From assembly GCF_902167145.1 (NCBI RefSeq), contig NC_050097.1:145415982-145479981 (forward strand): a stretch of 64,000 bases of DNA, given 5' to 3'. Shown here one piece after another: positions 46,677 through 58,470 of the stretch. The stretch comes from Zea mays. Taxonomy: Eukaryota; Streptophyta; Magnoliopsida; Poales; Poaceae. Each line of letters begins with the position of its first letter. The first letter of the stretch is position 1. Position numbers and translations under genes: made by a program. The notes under the pieces are model-generated. The model saw only the letters and a program-made list of their open reading frames with translations. It was not told where the DNA came from and ran no database searches.

Positions 46677-46868
46677 AACTAGACATAGCAAAAAGCTCCA
46701 AGCATCACGTGGATGGTCTCGAAGCTGCCCTTGTGCTTCTCCCTGTTGTTGATCACTCCTACACGCCCGGTGTTCCTCCCGCCGGTCACCATGACCACGT
46801 TGCCGACGTCAAACTTGATGTAGTCCATGATCTTGTTGGTCTCCAGATCGATCTTGATGGTGCCATTT
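46677..46868 (-). pseudogene. RPS4: Captured fragment of 40S ribosomal protein S4 (eS4)
   Basis: The minus-strand frame contains [18 protein letters not shown] followed by [18 protein letters not shown], and [11 protein letters not shown], a strongly conserved stretch of eukaryotic S4e (KOW-containing region). A TTTGCAG acceptor directly precedes the homologous part, so the piece was taken from genomic DNA with its intron edge, not from mRNA. After ETIHV small deletions relative to the family disrupt the frame. About 60 of roughly 265 residues remain, so it cannot make S4. The opposite-strand frame (46598-46882) is a shadow. Confidence 0.88.
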
Positions 46869-47649
46869 CTGCAAACTTTTAGCTGTACAGAAGGGAGATT
46901 GTGTTTGGAGTAAAGAACGACCAACCTCACCACATATGGACTCAAAGAATAACTTTAGATCTGCTTGAGTGACCTGCGTGTATTAAAACAGAACCATGAC
47001 AGCTTACTAACCTGATGCAGCACATGGTGTCATAAAGTGTCTTGACGCAGTAGTATTGTACTAATAACTTATAATGCAATCACAAAAGGCTGCATACATA
47101 CCACTGCGAGGGTGCCAAAAGCACTCGAGGCCTAATGGATCGTACATGATCCAAAGCTGCTTCAGGGTCATGTTCCTGCATTTAATCTACAACATAATTT
47201 TGTGTCATCTTTATTTTTTAATACATCTACATAATAATATTATATATGCATACCTTTTTGGCAAAAGTGGCTATGCATTCAGTACATATGTACTACCACC
47301 TTGTATCAAGTCAAATGAGAAGAAAATGAATATGAAACAACACATTCATACATATGTAATTTTTGGCATACATGGATTGAATTTTCATATAACAGGTAGA
47401 TGTTTGATCATACTGTTCATCTTGATAAATAGCTGAATACAGAACTATGACATGAGAAGAAATGGATTAAATCAGTAACTCATTCAGAAGTCACATCAAT
47501 ATAAGTCTTTTCACATTTATATAAAGACAAGAAACCATAAATAACGATTCAATCCCTTGAATTGAATAGTTGAGAACTTGTAAAATAAACAAGGTCCAGA
47601 ATACAAGGTGGTAAATTAGTTTTAGAAAACACATTAAGTCCAGACTCAC

Positions 47650-47703
47650 CCTTCCACAGCTCGGTGGAGAAATGCTTGATTACCGAGATCAAGTGGATGC
47701 CTT
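47650..47703 (-). pseudogene. Exon-like island in the CACTA element, origin unknown
   Basis: A 54-bp stretch lies between an acceptor-like GCACTCAG and a donor GGTGAGT on the minus strand. More than one frame is open and I do not recognise the product. Confidence 0.3.
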
Positions 47704-48992
47704 CTGAGTGCACTTAAAGAAGCATATTGCAAATTACCAAGTATAATAGATTGCGAAAATAAAATAAATTGTCACAAGTTTGAATTCAGAACATAAGATT
47801 CACAAGTTTTAGATCAAATAAACTAAGTTGGCCCATCATCTTAGCTAGATAATAATGAGCTACAAGTTTAAGTGCACTGTAGCAATTGTTGCTTTTTCAA
47901 TGCTTATAATTAGTGAGGTCGACGTAGTTTAAACAGCTCCTAGACATATACCTTGCAATATATTGTCGGCAAGAATGGAGCAATTCAAATTATATGAAGC
48001 AGCCCATATAACGTCAGATGCATTTGCAGAGTACATAGATGATAGCGTCTCATCCTCTTTCCACTAATACTTCCCAATTACAAATTAAACTAACAAATAA
48101 AGATGGTAAGGGAAAGTATACTTACAACAGAACAAAAAAAGGTGGCTGTGAGATCGAAATCACACTTGCCTCCCGAAGTGTTCTTGTGGCTAATTGCGGT
48201 CCTGTTGATGTGTTTATATAGAGTACGAGGAGGGCATACCGGTGGAGATGAACTGTGTAAAGACATCAACAACCATGAAAAAGCCTAGATGCTTTGGCAT
48301 TATGTCCACATACAGAAATGAAAAGGAGTTCACATTTCTTGCAAGTGCAAGTACCGTAAAAGAGGCTAGAAGCTGTTTGTTTTATGCCCATGCACAGAAA
48401 CAAAGGTTCACATTTCTTGCAAGTAATCGACAGACTCATGCAACCAACCATCATTAGCGTTCCAATTTTGTCCTTGGCCTTTGCTATAAACATAATAGAA
48501 GTCGTTAATTAATTTTGAAAAATATCAGCTTGCCAATTCCAATGCTAGGTAAATTAGATGACAATGTCGTGACAAAAATGTCCATGACATATCATTTTCA
48601 TGCAAAATTGCAGAAATAGAGCGAAGGAAAAATACAACAAATCTTATGCTAGTGATTCAACCAATTTAGAGAACACACTTGAAGCACTGCTACTCTAGCC
48701 ACCCACAAATCAAATAGAACCCTTGAGTAGAAGAGCAGCTATGGCTTTTGTTTACAAATAGTGACATACCAAGCTCAAAATTGGAGTGAAGATCCTTTAA
48801 AATAAATGGGTCAAACCATCGCAAATCTAATACCTCTACCTACACACTACAGAATGTTTGATCAGATGGATGAGCGTACCTAGGAGCCAGACCACCTTTC
48901 CTGTTTTACAATAGGAAAGCAAAACAATAATCTCAGCAAGAGCTTGGAATTACATAAGGATATTCAATAGAAGCTGTACATAATTCTTACTC

Positions 48993-49110
48993 TGATTTGA
49001 TCTCGACGGCGAGGCGGAGCGGCTGCAACACCAGCTCGGGAGGCCCGTCGAGCACGCGCCCAACTGACCCGAGCACCTCCGTGATGACCATGCCCTTTGT
49101 CATAGCCCCC
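48993..49110 (-). pseudogene. Captured fragment resembling the N-terminal region of a BIG-type ARF-GEF
   Basis: The minus-strand reading gives VLGSVGRVLDGPPELV and LQPLRLAVEIKS. This resembles the conserved N-terminal segment of plant BIG guanine-nucleotide exchange factors for ARF GTPases (E-L-V-L-x-P-L-R-L-A-x-E-x-K). Only about 35 residues remain, and the Sec7 catalytic domain is absent. Identification is by memory of the motif and needs a protein search. Confidence 0.55.
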
Positions 49111-49871
49111 TTGATGCTATATTGCTATCTGCAACAACATGAACCACGCAGAGACCATCACAACTCCATCATCAGCTGCCACGAGATCCCAATGCGAGAC
49201 ATGGGTAACTCAAATCATCATAGAAGAAAACTCTAACTCCATAAATCATGTGAGATTGTCTAGAAACTAATCTATCCTTTTTTCTTCTAGAACCGAGCGA
49301 CAACTCTACTAAAAGTGTAGCCTAACATTTAAGGGATCAAACTGGATTTATGTGAAGTTTTAAAACAATTTTCAAAAATGTTGTTACAGAATTTTACTAT
49401 CCACGGCCATATTCAAATCCATCTTTCAGCTATCTAAGAGAAGCTTGTAAAAAATAGACCACTCTCAAAAGTCTCGAAGAAAAAGGATTTGCACAATTTA
49501 CATCTGTAGAATGGGGCTGAATGATTGATGATACCATGGTGTGGTGCAGCTAAACATGAAATTCCTTGAGCAATCTGCCTTTTCCAAATGAAGCTACAAG
49601 AAAGCATAATGCTAGGAGAAGGCGCGTCAGAATGGTCAACTGGCTGGGGCTGCTGCTGCTGCCATGGAGAAGCAAAATTCAACATCATAAGCTATGGAAG
49701 CACTTGTCGTGCTGATAGGATTATCCAATAGGAGTACCATTGAACATTCAATATATCCAGAACCATTCTTGCCGACAATATATTGCCGACAATATAATTA
49801 GTGAGGATGAGAAAAGTAGTTTAAATACTAATGTAACTGTACAAAGAATACTCGAATTATGGATGGCCAAC

Positions 49872-49969
49872 CTTTTCCAAGATGTCAAACACGATTTTGT
49901 TTAGCTTTTCCATCATCTCAGAACTGCCAGTGGAACATGAAGTAAGGGCCTTCAGAACGGCAAGTCTTC
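49872..49969 (-). pseudogene. Exon-like island in the CACTA element, HEAT-like, origin unknown
   Basis: A 98-bp stretch between TTCATGCAG and GGTTGG on the minus strand reads RLAVLKALTSCSTGSS and then EMMEKLNKIVFDILEK. The helical pattern looks like part of a HEAT or armadillo repeat protein. I cannot name the gene. Confidence 0.4.
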
Positions 49970-50393
49970 CTGCATGAACTTCAAATGATCAGCATCCATA
50001 ATTAAGAACATTAGACTAACCAAGCCCGAAATCAGAAAAATCAACCATATAGTACAACCTATAGACTATACACCATAGATCAATACTGATTAGGCCAAAC
50101 TACTGAAACAACTTTGACATAATTATTCAGTTCAGTCTTCTCAAAAGGAAGTCATCCATTCGGCAAAGTTTTTTGTTAGCAAATAAACTAACGATCATGC
50201 TAAACAGGTAGCATGCAAGGTAGAATGAAATTAACCTTTTGGCAAAGATTTCATAGAACAACTACACTTCTGGCTGAAAGCCTTGCATCATCTAGCACTT
50301 GAAACTAAGAAAAATAAACTCGATTAGTGATGTTTTTCAAATAGAAAAGTGAATACCTCAAAGAAACACAGTAGAGATCGTGACAAGTACTTG

Positions 50394-50767
50394 CTATTTT
50401 GATTTTGAGAATTCCTTAATGCTAAACCAAATCCCATCAAAGGTTGGATGAGAATAAGCTGATAATTTGTTTCTTGAAGCAGCAACATTGCTCAATTTAT
50501 GGCCTTTAGTAGACTTTTGAGTTTGGCTTTTTTTGCATGACCCTAAAAAACAAAATAAAAGAGGAAATTGCAACATCACAAAATTCAGCAGTAGTGTTTG
50601 CGGCAGAGTGCAGATATCAAAACTAAAATATTACCAAGCCTCTGAAGGCATACCTTCAGAGATTTTGACTTCATGTCACTTAGACTACCCTCTGCAGACG
50701 CATCTAAAACGTTCCCCATAAAACAGTTCAAGAAATGAGCAATAGTAGGACCAATATCATGATCCAA
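50394..50767 (-). pseudogene. Exon-like islands in the CACTA element, origin unknown
   Basis: Two minus-strand open stretches. One (50767-50654) reads DHDIGPTIAHFLNCFMGN and ends at a GTATGC donor. The other (about 50545-50395) is Lys/Ser-rich and ends HPTFDGIWFSIKEFS. They may be successive exons of one captured gene. I do not recognise it. Confidence 0.4.
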
Positions 50768-50999
50768 ATTTTATTGAGACTATTTTGTTATTATCATGTG
50801 AATCTGAAAGACTGCTATAATTTTTCAATAAATAGGTAATGCTAGGGAGGCAGCTATCCGGACTAACAAATGGCAAATATGTGATGTTTTATATGACATC
50901 ATCATTCTTTCGAAACTGCAACACATTTCTTGATAACCATCAAATGACATGTCAAGCTATTTTGGGTAAAAGAGGTGACAATAAAAGTTACCGGTTTGC

Positions 51000-51560
51000 T
51001 GTGCAAACCAACAACCAGAGGAGGCGGGGGCTATAGCTGGATCCCCACTGGAAGATGCGGAAGTAGTGTAGCGCTAGCACCAGGTGCTGCCGCAGCGCCT
51101 TCACCGTCGTATGCTGCTCCAGCAGCGACACATTGTGCAGCTCCAGCATCGACGTGCCGCCCTCCCGCGGCAGGGTTGCGTGGACGGCCGGCTCCGGCTA
51201 CGCCGGCGATGGCAGCGCATATCCTGAAAGGAGAGAGGACGAGGTGAGGAGAATTGGGAAGCACTCGCGGCAAGGTCCGCTTCCGCGAGGCCATGGAGGT
51301 GAGCAAGGAGGAGGCATAGGGACAGTGCTGGCGCGAGGAAGAAGACCATGGGGCGGGGCGACAACACAGGAAATAGAGAGGAGGAGTGAGAATCGAGAGC
51401 AACACAGGGGGCCTCCGTGTGGCCGTGGAGGCGAGCAGGCAAGGGGGCTGCGGTAGCGGCGGCACACGGAGGAAGACGACGATGAGAGGCGATGGCACGG
51501 GAGGAGAGATGAGGGATGAGGAAATCTGAGAAGTCTAGGGTTTGAGATGCAGAGGAGTGT
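51000..51560 (-). pseudogene. GC-rich captured gene 5' region
   Basis: This segment is far more GC-rich than the AT-rich DNA around it. On the minus strand a frame to 51031 is open for 155 codons (Pro/Ala/Ser-rich). A second frame contains LEQHTTVKALRQHLVLAL followed by HYFRIFQWGSSYS, which looks like real coding. The composition fits a captured first exon and upstream region of a grass gene. No domain is recognised. Confidence 0.4.
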
Positions 51561-52654
51561 TTGTATTTTCATAAAATCAGCTAGGGTATTTTTTTGCAAC
51601 ATCGTCGCACGGGGTGGCTGAGGAGCGTTGGCAGGCAAGAGGCGACACGTTGGCAAGAAAAATGGCTAGCATTGGCATGGTACAACCCAGGATTACATTT
51701 TCGTTTTACATTTTTTGATACCGTTTTGTTGACCACAATTTAACTCTTATATTTTTAAATTCTAAATCGAAATACACTGAAGACCAAATCCGTTTTCATT
51801 TCCTGGTCAGTAGCGGGAACGAGAAATTTTACCGGTAACCGGTGTTTCTCGAGCGAGAAACTCGTCCCTGGCATAGCCTCTTGAGGGCAAAGCCGATGAC
51901 CTTTTCATAAAAAGAGATTAGAAGAAAGAAAGAATTATTTGGATGCTGGATTTTTTATTCCGAATCTTTGAAGTGGCTGGGTTTTTAGAGTTTGATAATG
52001 TAAATGTTAAAGCACTGATATATTCAACATAGGATGTATATACCTTCCTAAACCCCTTGCTACATAAATGATAGGAATTAAACAAAATGATGACTTAGGT
52101 CTGTTGTATGACACATTAATGATCGAGTCACATGTGGATTCATTTTACCATCAATATCAAGTTGCAGAGATAAGTTTTATATTTTATATCATATATATCA
52201 TCAAACTAAGCCGAATTCACTATTTACTATGTTTTTTTCACAATATGTCGTATCAGAAATATCATACGAATACGTTTCATATTTAGAAGTATCTAGTATA
52301 CTCACTAACATATAAGACAGTTCTTATAGTCTATACGACTCTAATAATATCTTTATTTTAGATGACTTCATATATAAAAGTGTCTAATATACTAGCCAAA
52401 ATCTAAGACAATTCTTGCAATCTTAATGACTCAAAAGATATATTTATTTGAGACGGTTTTCAATAACAATCCATCTTAAATCAATATAAGACATTTCTTA
52501 CTATGTAACTGTCTTAAAACACTTCTTTATTGAAGACGGATCTCCAACCAACCGTCTTATCTTACTCATGACCATATAATAAAAGACGCTTCTATAAAAT
52601 GCATTGATATCCGTCTTAAAATGTGCGTCTTAAATAAGCATATCTCTAGTAGTG

Positions 52655-53344
52655 TCAGAAGCTGAAAAAAGCTAAAACAAACAGTGCCTTTATAATGTGT
52701 TTGGTTTGAGAAATAAGCTAGTCCATCAACTTCTCGTTACTCATTTTTTATTTGGTTTGTGGAATAAAATGAATTGATCCATCACGACCTTATTTCTCAT
52801 AGTTAGTTATTTAATACTAACATGAGGAATAGGATCATCCCATCAAATTTAATGAATAAACATATGATGCACCACATCTTGGATGGAGTGATTCTTCAAA
52901 TTAAACACCCCCTAGTGTCAACGAAGATGCCAGGCACGTCGCAGCTTTATAACTCTTTTCTGTATGATTTCAAAGAATAGCTGGTGGACAAATCCTCTAG
53001 TTTAAATATATGGACTAAAACCTAGTTGGCCTAAAATTTAGATGGGCTAAAAATCAGTTGAGCTAAAGTTTAGGTAAGTAAATCATTTTTAGTTTAACCG
53101 ACTAATGGACTAATGCTTGCTTTCTATTCCATCTAGCGTGGAAGGAAACTAAAAATTTGCTAGATTCACTTTTAGTTCAAATGTCTGGATACCGGCCTCG
53201 ACCTAAAGTTTTGGTGACAAAAGTTTAGTTGGAGATAGCAAACAGGCCTGGTCGCTACATATTTTTCAGAGGAGCGGTGCAGAGAAACTAATCAACATCT
53301 TGCTATACTTAATATAAACCCTACGGCCCCTAGTCTAGATTCAG

Positions 53345-53380
<36 letters not shown>

Positions 53381-53501
53381 CTGTGCTTGTGTATTCAGAA
53401 AACAAGATGGCAGGAAAACAAGGCGCACATCCACAGCCGGACGGGTGACATCTTTGTGCATCGATCGCACGGAGGTGGTTGAGGCGATGGAGCGAGTTAT
53501 A
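52655..53501. repeat. Direct tandem duplication, unit B, right part
   Basis: Begins with TCA and matches 44562-45724, lacking the 44820-45115 segment. It contains the diverged 212-bp MITE and a longer (GA)n tract (53345-53376). The duplicated block ends at GCGAGTTATA (53492-53501). Confidence 0.85.
53345..53376. repeat. (GA)n microsatellite
   Basis: About fourteen GA units; the equivalent in unit A (45569-45590) is shorter. Confidence 0.9.
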
Positions 53502-54373
53502 CCATCGCCTGCAGGCTGCAGCTGCAAAAGCATTGAAGCAGCGGAAATGATGGATGGCACTGAAACACAGTACTGTACTACGTGGGCTGAAAGATGCTGT
53601 CCATGTTGCCTCGGCCAACAGCCTCCTCCTGGGTTGCAGAAAAGCAGCAGCGGCAAGCTTCATAAAATGCCTGGAGGAGCGAGAGGATGCATGGAGGTCT
53701 GGAATCTTTGGACAAATTTTACACCCTGCTCTGCTCTTCTGTGAACCACCGTCTCCTCCTCAAGCAACAACTATGGTCATCTCAACGTGTCCATCCAATT
53801 TTTACTCTGCTTGTTACTAGACCTGTCGTCTCATAAGTAGCGGTAGCTAGATCTCAAGGGACCATCTCAGACTGAGCGCAACGGTGAACGCTACCGCGCC
53901 CCTCCCCTTGCATGTCGGTTGTAGGGGGCACCCTATGGCCACAGCGGTGCCCCCTACAGCGCCCCCTACGTGTCGGTCTCCTTCTCTCTCTCCCCAGATC
54001 TAGCGTGTCACTGTTCATCACCCTAAACACTGTGCTGTGGGTCCACGAGTAATTATTAGTAGATAAAAAATTGATAATTGGTATAGAAAATGATATTTTA
54101 TAGTGGTAGTGGGGTATATGGGGAGTATTTAGGGGGAACCGCTGCGGGAGATGAAAAAATAGGAGGAAAATAGGGGGAAAAGTGATATAGGGGGAAAAAT
54201 TTAGAGGTAACAGTTGCGGATAGCCTCATTCCCTTATTTTATCTGCAACGACTTGCTACATTAGCCATTTAGCCGCATGCAATGCAGTGCAGTGCAGGCT
54301 GATCATGATCTGTTAGACAGCTGGCTGGCATAGGTGTGGGTCACCTGTCACTGTCACGGGTAGAAAAGAGCTC
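53502..54373. other. Unassigned sequence after the duplication
   Basis: The plus-strand frame 53554-53820 contains LKDAVHVASANSLLLGC and an Ala-rich helix, but matches nothing I recognise and is probably not a gene. The part 53880-54240 is a mix of GC-rich (GGGGCACC, GCCCCCTAC) and AGGGGGAAA words, possibly an old MITE without clear ends. Confidence 0.4.
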
Positions 54374-54376
54374 TAA

Positions 54377-54608
54377 GGGGGTGTTTGGTTCTGTGGACTA
54401 AAGTTTAGCCCGGGTCACATCAAGCGTTTGACTTTCAAATAGGAGTATGAAATATAGACCCAACCAACTGTACTAGATTCGTCTCACTTTTTAATCTTCG
54501 GCTGAGAAATTAGTTTTATAATCCGACTACATTTAATACCCCGAACGGAGGTTCAAACATTCGATGTGATAGGGGCTAAATTTTAGCAGGGGCAAACCAA
54601 ACACCCCC
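54377..54608. mobile_element. Tourist/PIF-Harbinger-like MITE (232 bp)
   Basis: Perfect 14-bp inverted repeats GGGGGTGTTTGGTT and AACCAAACACCCCC are flanked by TAA on both sides (54374-54376, 54609-54611). This is the 3-bp duplication expected for the group. No coding. Confidence 0.85.
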
Positions 54609-55069
54609 TAAGTCTACGGTGGAATCTAATTTTTACTAATAGTTTCGGTTATCGCGCATCAATGATAGAATATATGTGGTCTCGATCCCACAACTGCTAG
54701 TGGAACAGATTTTCACTCAGCGGTTCGCTTAGTAGAACCAGAAGTAAAAAAATCATCAATTTTCACAGGCGGGTTGTTTAAGAAACCGCCAGTGTAAATG
54801 AGAATTGCACTAGCGGTTTAGTTACTTGAAATGTCAGTAAAAATTGACGATTTTCACTAGCGGTTTTATTAAGCGAACCGTCTATGATTTTTTTTCACAT
54901 TCAGTAATAAAACGAACCGCAGGTGATGTTTTTGGTATAACTATCCCTTCTTCTCCCTGAACTCCACAACTTCTCGCAGCCACGTGCCATTGTCACGATT
55001 TTGGAGTTCCAAATTTCGTAAAATACAAGAGAAGAGGTTTTGATCTTAGTTTTTTGATCAAGGTTGTTA

Positions 55070-56612
55070 AGAAAGGTTGGTTTATATTTCTCTTGTCAAT
55101 TTTTGTTCATTCTTCTTCAATTTTAGTCTCATTTGGTTTACCATGTGTTAGGAAGAAAGTAGCTAGTTTATTTTCTATATTTCCTCAAATGAGGTTGCTT
55201 AAGACGATTTGATTATGTCTATCATCTCTCCCTTTTCATATTTAGTTCTCAATTTAGTTTATCCAATATATATTTAGTTGTTTAATGAATGATGTATGTA
55301 TTTGTATGAAGAGAGAGGAAGATAGGTTTGCTAATTAGGATTTTTTATTAGTTGCTAGAAAATGTTGGTTATGTTTCTCTTGCCAATTTTTATTCATTCT
55401 TGTTCAATTTTAGCCACATTTTGGAACTAGTCTTTCACCATGTGTTAGAGAGAAGAGTAGCTAGGTTTTTGTCTCTATTTCCTCAAATGAGGTTGCTTAA
55501 AATGGTTAGATATTCTCTCTCCCCTCTCTCCTTTTCATGTTTAGTTTTCAACTCAGTTTATCCATGATATATTTAGTTGTTTAATGAATGGCGCATGTGT
55601 TTGTATGGAGAGAGAGAGAAAGATAGGTTTGGTAATTAGGCTTTTTTTATTAGTTGCTAGGAAATGTTGGTTATGTTTCTCTTGCCAATTTTTATTCATT
55701 CTTGTTCAATTTTAGCCACATTTTGGAACTAGTCTTTCACCATGTGTTAGAGAGAAGAGTAGCTAGGTTTTTTGTCTCTATTTCCTCAAATGAGGTTGCT
55801 TAAAATGGTTAGATATTGTCTCTCCCCTCTCTCCTTTTCATATTTAGTTCTCAAATCAGTTTATCTGTGATATATTTAGTTGTTTAATGAATGGCACATG
55901 TGTTTGTATGGAGAGAGAGAGAGAGGAAGATAGGTTTGGTAATTAGGATTTTTATTAGTTGCTAGGAAAGGTTGGTTATGTTTCTCTTGCCAATTTTTAT
56001 TCATTCTTGTTCAATTTTAGCCATATTTTGGAACTAGTCTTTCACCATGTGTTAGAGAGAAGAGTAGCTAGGTTTTTTGTCTCTATTTCCTCAAATGAGG
56101 TTGCTTAAAATGGTTAGATATTGTCTCTCCCCTCTCTCCTTTTCATGTTTAGTTCTCAAATCAGTTTATCCATGATATATTTAGTTGTTTAATGAATGGC
56201 ACATGTGTTTGTATGGAGAGAGAGAGAGGAAGATAGGTTTGGTAATTAGGATTTTTTATTAGTTGCTAGGAAAGGTTGGTTATGTTTCTCTTGCCAATTT
56301 TTATTCATTCTTGTTCAATTTTAGCCATATTTTGGAACTAGTCTTTCACCATGTGTTAGAGAGAAGAGTAGCTAGGTTTTTTTGTCTCTATTTCCTCAAA
56401 TGAGGTTGCTTAAAATGGTTAGATATTGTCTCTCCCCTCTCTCCTTTTCATGTTTAGTCCTCAAATCAGTTTATCCATGATATATTTAGTTATTTAATGA
56501 ATGGCGCATGTGTTTGTATGGAGATACAAGATAGGTTTGGTGATTAATATTTTTTGTTTATTAGTTGTTAGAAAAAGGTTGGTTTATGTTTCTCTTGCCA
56601 ATTTGTGCTATT
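55070..56612. repeat. Tandem array of about 300-bp units (about five copies)
   Basis: The word TTCCTCAAATGAGGTTGC recurs at about 55181, 55479, 55782, 56087 and 56392, a spacing of 298-305 bp. The first unit is the most diverged and the last is partial. Units contain a variable GA tract (GTATGGAGAGAGAG). It sits just upstream of the TNPD start, where a promoter would be expected. Confidence 0.9.
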
Positions 56613-56640
56613 GTGTGTTTATGTTACTTTTTTATAGGTG

Positions 56641-57766
56641 ATGATGGAGAGAACATTCTAGATGTATAACTTATCAAGGCTAGATCCATCATACATATCT
56701 GAGGTCCATAGGTTTATTGATGATGTTGCTATTAACCATACTTGGAGAATAAAGATAAAGCACATATATTATCCATGCATGGACTGTAACAATGTTGTTG
56801 TATTTGATGACATGGAACAAATAATTTCTCATCTGGTATGCCGAGGATTTATGAAGGATTAAAAAATTTGGACAAAGCATTGAGAGGGTAGCTCTTCGCT
56901 TGATACAACTGGAAACCCTAAGAGCATAGATGACAGATTTCAGTTCGTTCACGAGACACAACAACCTCATCCACAGAGCAAACATGTAGTGCCAAATGTT
57001 ACTAGTCATGGTTACGCTGGAGGAAATGAGCGTGATGTTCTGCCAAATGATATAGATGAGGAATATGCAGAATTCTTAGAGGCAATATTGCATCGTCATA
57101 CATATCCATCGATGTTCTTCATGAGAGGTATAAAGTCCTTAATGAAGGCAGCAGAAGAGCCTTTGTACGATGAGTCTAAGGATTGTACCAAAGAGTTCAT
57201 GAAGCAGCGTTCTGTGCTAAAGCTATTGATGTTAAAAGCTAGATATGGTCTGTTTGATGCTGGCTCCGATGCTTTCTTGAGTATTATTGTAGACATACTT
57301 CCAAAGGAGAACAAAGTTCTTGCTAACACGTACCATGCAAAAAAAACTAATCGGTTTGCTCACTATAGGTGTGGAGAAGATCCACGCGTGTAGAAATCAT
57401 TGTATCCTTTATCGAAGTGATGATTATAAAGACTTGGAGAGCTGTCGAAAGTGCGATGCAAGTAGTTACAAGATGAATAAAGACTATCAAGAGGAAAAGT
57501 GTTTTGCATCCGTGTCTAAAGGGAACAAGCGAAAGAAAGTCGAACAGAGACAAAGTTCAAAACCCATAAGCTAAGAAAAAGTAGACTATTATGTGCTTAA
57601 AATGATTTCTGCTTTGTTGATGTGGTACCTCTCCGTCATCGATCGATTGAGATGTTTGTTCGATAATCCTGAGAATGCCAAACTTATCAGTCGGCATGCT
57701 TCTGATGAGCATAAAAATGATGGAAAACTTCAACATCTAGTTGAAGTGGACTGTCCGGATCCGTGC
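56641..57766 (+). pseudogene. CACTA transposase (TNPD-like) 5' part, broken
   Basis: It opens MMERTF, a stop in place of the usual Trp, then MYNLSRLDPSYISEVHRF and YYPCMDCNNVVVFDD. This is the N-terminal transposase-associated zinc-binding domain (PF13963-like). Later parts read SMFFMRGIKSLMKAAEEP, LKLLMLKARYGLFDAGSD and EKIHACRNHCILYR, typical of the start of the TNPD/Transposase_21 family. Stops at about 56659, 56860 and 56881, and a frame shift near 57355, kill it. The catalytic part is missing after 57766. Confidence 0.88.
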
Positions 57767-58113
57767 CAACAAAGTTTTTGGCGCCACCTACGCACACGCA
57801 GACTATCCGGCCACCAGGGCACGAACCGTCTGGCGTAGCGTAGAGAACTCCACTCCCATGTCTAGGTCGCGGATCATCTGGCCCTAGGCCGCGAACCGTC
57901 CGTGACGCTTCAGAGAGCCTGCCGAGCAAAACAACTCTCAGTGTTTGACGCCCAGATCTGAACCAACACGTTGCAACCCTTGTTATTGTTACCTCGAGCA
58001 CGAACGCTGGCTACAAGCAGTGGTAGATCTCATAGATGCTGCCCTTTTTTACATGGAATGCAAGCAACGTTAGCATGCAGTGTGCTGAGTCGTGGTGGTT
58101 GGTTCATATACTA
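57767..58113. other. GC-rich fragment, probable LTR debris
   Basis: Contains CGCGAACCGTCCG-type words like those in the LTR at 59606-59942, so it may be a fragment of a related LTR family. No gene. Confidence 0.35.
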
Positions 58114-58470
58114 AGAGCAACTCCAATAGTTACGTAAATTTTAGCACTCTAACTCATAGATTTAAGAAGTTGCTAAATGGATTTTAGAGTAAAAAAATGT
58201 GAGTTCTCCAATAGTTCTCTAAATTTAGGTTGTAATTTTGTTTTGTATCTATCCATATAAAAAAATAAGTCACAAAAACTACATAATGCAGTCAACATTT
58301 TTGTTTAGAGAGTTGTTAAATAGTTGCCAAATATAGAGAGAAAATGAGGTTAGATGACAACTTGTTAAATTTAGAAAGTTCATTTAGAGAATTGTTGGAG
58401 AATAGTTTTTATATTAACTACCTAAATTATTGATTTAGGAAGTCTTTTAGAGAACTACTGGAGTTGCTCT
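58114..58470. mobile_element. MITE with AGAGCAACTCCAATAG ends (357 bp)
   Basis: The ends AGAGCAACTCCAATAG and CTACTGGAGTTGCTCT are inverted repeats with one mismatch. Internal repeats of the ends (TTCTCCAATAGTTCTC) are present. No target duplication is clear, so the superfamily is left open. No coding. Confidence 0.75.

Larger units (their letters stand above)
46155..52654 (-). mobile_element. 6.5-kb CACTA (En/Spm) element carrying captured gene fragments
   Basis: It starts CACTACTACAAAA and ends TAGTAGTG, with the 3-bp duplication TCA on both sides (46152-46154, 52655-52657). The surrounding sequence matches uninterrupted unit A, giving a clear empty site. Subterminal regions (46180-46560, 52300-52650) have many short repeats such as AAGACG, CCGTCTTA and GACGGTTT in both orientations. 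I see no transposase, so it would depend on another element. The interior holds exon-like pieces on the minus strand, described separately. Strand is given for the captured pieces. Confidence 0.85.
54640..57766 (+). mobile_element. Decayed CACTA element with tandem array and TNPD pseudogene
   Basis: The left part (54700-54930) has inverted subterminal words such as CACTAGCGGTTT and AAACCGCCAGTG. A 300-bp tandem array comes next, then a TNPD-like coding remnant. I could not find a CACTA terminus on either side. At about 57767 the coding abruptly becomes unrelated GC-rich sequence, so both ends appear lost. Confidence 0.75.

Noticed and set aside
46598..46882. 94-codon plus-strand ORF over the S4 fragment
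   Set aside because: It is the antisense shadow of the conserved S4 coding on the minus strand.
53554..53820. Possible small gene after the tandem duplication
   Set aside because: Open for 88 codons only, with no recognised domain, no splice structure and no homologue I can name.
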